Program-made: the position numbers and the translations under genes
DNA from: Candidatus Obscuribacterales bacterium
GTDB taxonomy: Bacteria; Cyanobacteriota; Vampirovibrionia; Obscuribacterales; Obscuribacteraceae
Direction: 5' to 3'
Length of the DNA stretch: 64,000 nt
NCBI GenBank assembly: GCA_020054205.1
Contig: JAGVLS010000004.1
Span: 124,001-188,000, forward strand
Part shown: one piece after another, positions 61,748-64,000 of the stretch
How positions within the stretch are numbered: position 1 is the stretch's first letter
How the letters are laid out: each line of letters starts with the position of its first letter
Notes under the pieces: model-generated
What the model was told of the DNA's origin: nothing
Database searches by the model: none
The model's input: the letters and a program-made list of their open reading frames with translations, nothing else

Positions 61748-62306
61748 GTTGAATCTTCCTCATTTGAGTTGTCCTACCATATAGAGCAGGTGATGCAACC
61801 CCTTTGCTCTGCTCGCTTTCACGAGCTTCATCGCTACTACGGGTTGCTCCGTCCCTGTGCTCTGCGTCGACATTCGCCGCTGGTACTTTCGCCCTCATGG
61901 TGCGGCACTTGAGCTTTTCCCAGATTGATTTGCTGCCTACGTTACTCCGCGCTTGCCAAATCTCTGTCGCAGAACGACAGGTTCCCAAGTTCCGTGTGTG
62001 CGCCCAATTCAAGCTCATGCCACCTAAACACCGGACACCGCCTGGTCAGCAATGCAGGATTTCTTCCAGACTTGTCCCGGGAGTGCGGAAAGCCCCCAGT
62101 TTTGATGTCATCTTTCACTTTTCGATGCGTCATCAGTGGTTCACTTGCGTTCATCTTCTTGAATCACACCAAACGCGAGGTACCTCGCGCCTTCCCGTAA
62201 CGCTTAACACCCCGGCTCTTTACCGGAGCATCTTACGGTGGTTTGGAGGCGCCCCCTGTTGGGCGCCTCCAGTGGGTCTGCCACCATCACACACACAGCA
62301 TAGCTG

Positions 62307-62690
62307 TCAGGAGATATTCGCTAACTGATTGTCATTGGATACCTCCTCGCGCTTTCTTGGCGCACTGCCACACAGATAAAAACTAGTGAGCTTCATAACC
62401 GGCTTGATGATTTCTATTGTTTTTCCATCTTTGCCATTTTTCGTATATGAAGAGGTAGCGAGGCGTCCCATAACTGCAACTTCACGTCCTTTGGTGATAG
62501 TTGCTATGACTTTATCACCAACTTCGTTCCAAGCTTCAACATCTATCCACATCGGCTTAGATGTATTATTGCTTGAAGAAAATTCTTTCACTGCAATGCT
62601 GAATTTTGCAAGCTTATTATTGCTGGTGGCAAAGTTTTTGACTTGTGGATTTTCACCAACATGTCCAATTAGTGTAAGGTAGTTATTCAT
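62307..62690 (-). CDS. ssb: Single-stranded DNA-binding protein (element-encoded)
   Basis: A 127-residue OB-fold protein. NNYLTLIGHVGENPQVK at the start, the FSIAVKE strand, MWIDVEAWNEVGDKV and a basic loop SYTKNGKDGK correspond to bacterial SSB. The C-terminus, NDNQLANIS, lacks the acidic tip (DDDIPF) that recruits partners in chromosomal SSBs, which fits a plasmid or element form. ATG 62690 with GGAGG nine to ten bases upstream is the start. The gene protects ssDNA during transfer or replication of the element. The intron is inserted just after its stop. Confidence 0.9.
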   Translation of the reverse strand: MNNYLTLIGHVGENPQVKNFATSNNKLAKFSIAVKEFSSSNNTSKPMWIDVEAWNEVGDKVIATITKGREVAVMGRLATSSYTKNGKDGKTIEIIKPVMKLTSFYLCGSAPRKREEVSNDNQLANIS

Positions 62691-63023
62691 ATCTGTTTTC
62701 CTCCAATGGAAAGTGTCTTGATGCCACAAGAGAAGCAGGAGTGGTTACACCGCGAAGCGCCTGCTAACCAGGTCAATGGGTGGCAACGCCACCGCAAGGT
62801 TTGCCCATTGCCGGGTTTGCAGGTCATGCTAGCTTGAGCATTAATAGACACGTCCAGGAGGAGCAGAAATGTATACATTTATACTTTGGACTAACAGAAA
62901 ATACAGTCAAATACAAACTAGAAATTTATTGGTGCATTGCTTATGATTACAGCATTGTTGTATGGATATAGATGAAGAAATAATATTTTGGATTTAGTGG
63001 AGTAATGCTATGAGGCTGAACAA
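62691..63023. other. Intergenic region with a GC-rich cruciform
   Basis: CAATGGG (62774-62780) and CCCATTG (62804-62810) are inverted repeats, and inside them GGTGGC (62779-62784) and GCCACC (62788-62793) form a small hairpin. The stretch 62740 to 62860 is markedly GC-rich for this AT-rich region. It separates divergently read ssb and TPR genes. A replication or transfer origin is possible, as is a strong dual regulatory region. No gene is seen here. Confidence 0.5.
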
Positions 63024-63614
63024 GTGAAGATAATAGTTCTACTTGCTATGTCAACGCCCTTTCTTATTCCTGCTTATGGGCAAAGCGCCGAGACTTATAA
63101 CAACAGAGGAATAAATTATGGTAAGACTGGACAATATCAGAAGGCAATTGAATGCTTTTCAAAAGCTATTGTGCTAGATCCAAAATTCAGAGAAGCATAT
63201 GTAAACCGTGCTCTGGCAAATAAAAAGTCTGGACAATATCTAAATGATATTAGAGACTGCACTGTCGCTATTAAGCTCAATCCATATAACTCAAAACAAT
63301 ATTATGAAAGAGCTTGGGCATACGGAAAGCTTAGTCAGCATAAACAAGAAATAGAAGATTATTCTATGTGTATTAAGCTAGATCCGCAGAATGAGAACGC
63401 ATATAATAATCGAGGAATAGCTCACGCCATTTTGAAACAATATTCTGAAGCGAATACTGATTTTTCAAGAGCAATTCAATTGAATCCTAAATGCGCTGAA
63501 ATCTATCGGAATAGAGCTAGAGTTTATAAGCGTTTAAATTATCTAGTTCAAGCCAAACAAGACTTTCAGCAAGCTCAAAGGTTGGAAAAGACATATGACA
63601 AAGCTCAAAGGTGA
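63024..63614 (+). CDS. Secreted TPR protein (element cargo)
   Basis: A 196-residue protein with a signal peptide (residues 1 to about 20, ending AYGQS) and four to five TPR units of 34 residues starting at about residue 24: NNRGINYGKTGQYQKAIECFSKAI and similar. The units match the classic TPR_1 type (YxNRGxAxxxxxQYxxAIxDFxxAIxLNP). GTG 63024 is read after a GAGG site nine bases upstream. Its last 20 bases overlap the start of the next gene in another frame, so the two are coupled. A scaffold role in the envelope is assumed. Confidence 0.8.
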   Translation: MKIIVLLAMSTPFLIPAYGQSAETYNNRGINYGKTGQYQKAIECFSKAIVLDPKFREAYVNRALANKKSGQYLNDIRDCTVAIKLNPYNSKQYYERAWAYGKLSQHKQEIEDYSMCIKLDPQNENAYNNRGIAHAILKQYSEANTDFSRAIQLNPKCAEIYRNRARVYKRLNYLVQAKQDFQQAQRLEKTYDKAQR

Positions 63615-64000
63615 ATACAGGCTTAATTTAAATAAGGTGGCAAAAACCGAACATCATGAGTATATGTTTAAACTGGCAATAGCCTTAAATGATTTTTTAT
63701 CGGTACAAACTTTGAATAAGAGTTTGACAATATCAAAAAGTAGAATTCTAAGAAAGATTAGAATCTCAGTAGAAAACTATCTTTTGAGACTTGCGCAAGC
63801 TCATATTTATAGCGCATATGAAGCTTTTGTTATGCGGATACAACCAACGAGGAAATTTCCAAAAGGACAAGAACCTGTTTATGCTTATATTTGTAAAAAT
63901 CATAAATCAAAGCAATTCTTTGAACAAATGCAAACCATTATGAAAGACCCTTTTTTTAATACCGTAAGAACACTTCGCAATACTTTTGTATTTCACTACA
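63595..64000 (+). CDS. HEPN-like protein, 3' truncated at the window edge
   Basis: An open frame from ATG 63595 runs to the right edge, giving 135 residues. The start has GGA about eight bases upstream and overlaps the TPR stop. The sequence is helical, with a hydrophobic helix segment around ISVENYLLRLAQAHIYSAYEAFVM (residues 57 to 80), and ends in TLRNTFVFHY, in which Arg-Asn-x4-His (residues 128-134) is the HEPN RNase motif. This suggests a HEPN-domain nuclease, a common effector in defence and toxin systems. It is incomplete, so the call is tentative. Confidence 0.5.
   Translation, partial: MTKLKGEYRLNLNKVAKTEHHEYMFKLAIALNDFLSVQTLNKSLTISKSRILRKIRISVENYLLRLAQAHIYSAYEAFVMRIQPTRKFPKGQEPVYAYICKNHKSKQFFEQMQTIMKDPFFNTVRTLRNTFVFHY

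Larger units (their letters stand above)
60421..62296 (-). mobile_element. Group II intron (ribozyme plus maturase)
   Basis: Read on the minus strand, the intron begins at GTGTG near 62296-62292 (one of three registers in a GT run), which matches the GUGYG 5' rule. It includes the maturase gene and ends after domain VI near 60421. GC content is clearly higher than the flanks, a sign of recent transfer. The 5' exon is the tail of the ssb region, 11 to 15 bases past the ssb stop. The 3' end is estimated from a bulged A at 60428 and is uncertain by several bases; the usual terminal AY is not clear. Confidence 0.85.

Noticed and set aside
61740-62018. 92-residue ORF upstream of the maturase
   Set aside because: It lies in the ribozyme domains of the intron and overlaps the maturase start. 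Ribozyme sequence often leaves open frames.
60390-62309. TAGCTGTCA direct repeat on both sides of the intron as a target duplication
   Set aside because: Group II introns retrohome without target duplications. A 9-base match at these distances can occur by chance, and it does not sit exactly at the splice sites.
1-64000. CRISPR array
   Set aside because: No regular 25-40 base repeat with similar-sized spacers was seen. The repeats found are inverted repeats or short pairs.

Overview
The window is AT-rich, densely packed Gram-negative-type bacterial chromosome joined to one end of a mobile element. No rRNA or marker gene fixes the taxon. Several genes fit the non-photosynthetic sister lineages of Cyanobacteria (Melainabacteria/Vampirovibrionia): a complete minCDE operon followed by rodA, a single-RRM RNA-binding protein of the cyanobacterial Rbp type, an LptD-like outer-membrane protein with kdsD (so an outer membrane with LPS), many secreted tetratricopeptide (TPR) proteins, and a eukaryotic-type Ser/Thr kinase fused to a PQQ-like propeller. 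This placement is an inference of moderate to low confidence.

Chromosomal part (1 to about 51.8 kb). At the left edge lie the 3' end of a malic enzyme gene and a run of small unknown proteins. Next come a wecA/tagO-type transferase coupled to glyA, then recO, an unknown soluble protein with a very strong terminator, membrane proteins including a CPBP protease, and an Fe-alcohol dehydrogenase / SCP2 / PfkB-kinase operon. An LptD-like gene and a ROK sugar kinase converge on nagA. They are followed by meaB, minC-minD-minE-rodA, a UbiA-type prenyltransferase, an MFS transporter with a pseudoknot-like leader, the kinase-propeller gene and kdsD. A three-gene membrane operon (EF-hand protein, DUF4239, MshEN-like protein) and a PurM-like protein precede a BrnT/BrnA-like toxin-antitoxin pair with its own operator. 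A sugar cluster (glycosyltransferase, wecE-type aminotransferase, WecD-like acetyltransferase) is translationally coupled. The rest holds a polytopic membrane protein, an MnmD-like methyltransferase with a quinone reductase, the RRM protein, TPR proteins, an aldo/keto reductase, a universal stress protein, a primary-type sigma factor and a PAS-GGDEF-EAL protein.

Mobile part (about 51.8 kb to the right edge). A tRNA-Arg(TCG) gene marks the junction. Beyond it are an AbiE-type toxin/antitoxin pair under a clear sigma-70 promoter with overlapping palindromes, a small membrane protein, a VirD4/TraD-like coupling ATPase without membrane helices, a MOBP-type relaxase, a ribbon-helix-helix relaxosome protein, an oriT-like region, a two-helix membrane protein and an excisionase-type HTH protein. 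After these come a HEPN-like protein, a group II intron (maturase plus domain V) inserted just after an ssb gene, a secreted TPR protein and a second, truncated HEPN-like protein. No integrase, VirB-type channel genes or second attachment site is visible, so the element is either mobilizable or continues past the edge.

The chromosome part is mostly housekeeping and envelope biology. The unusual signals are concentrated in the mobile element and in a few intergenic structured regions.
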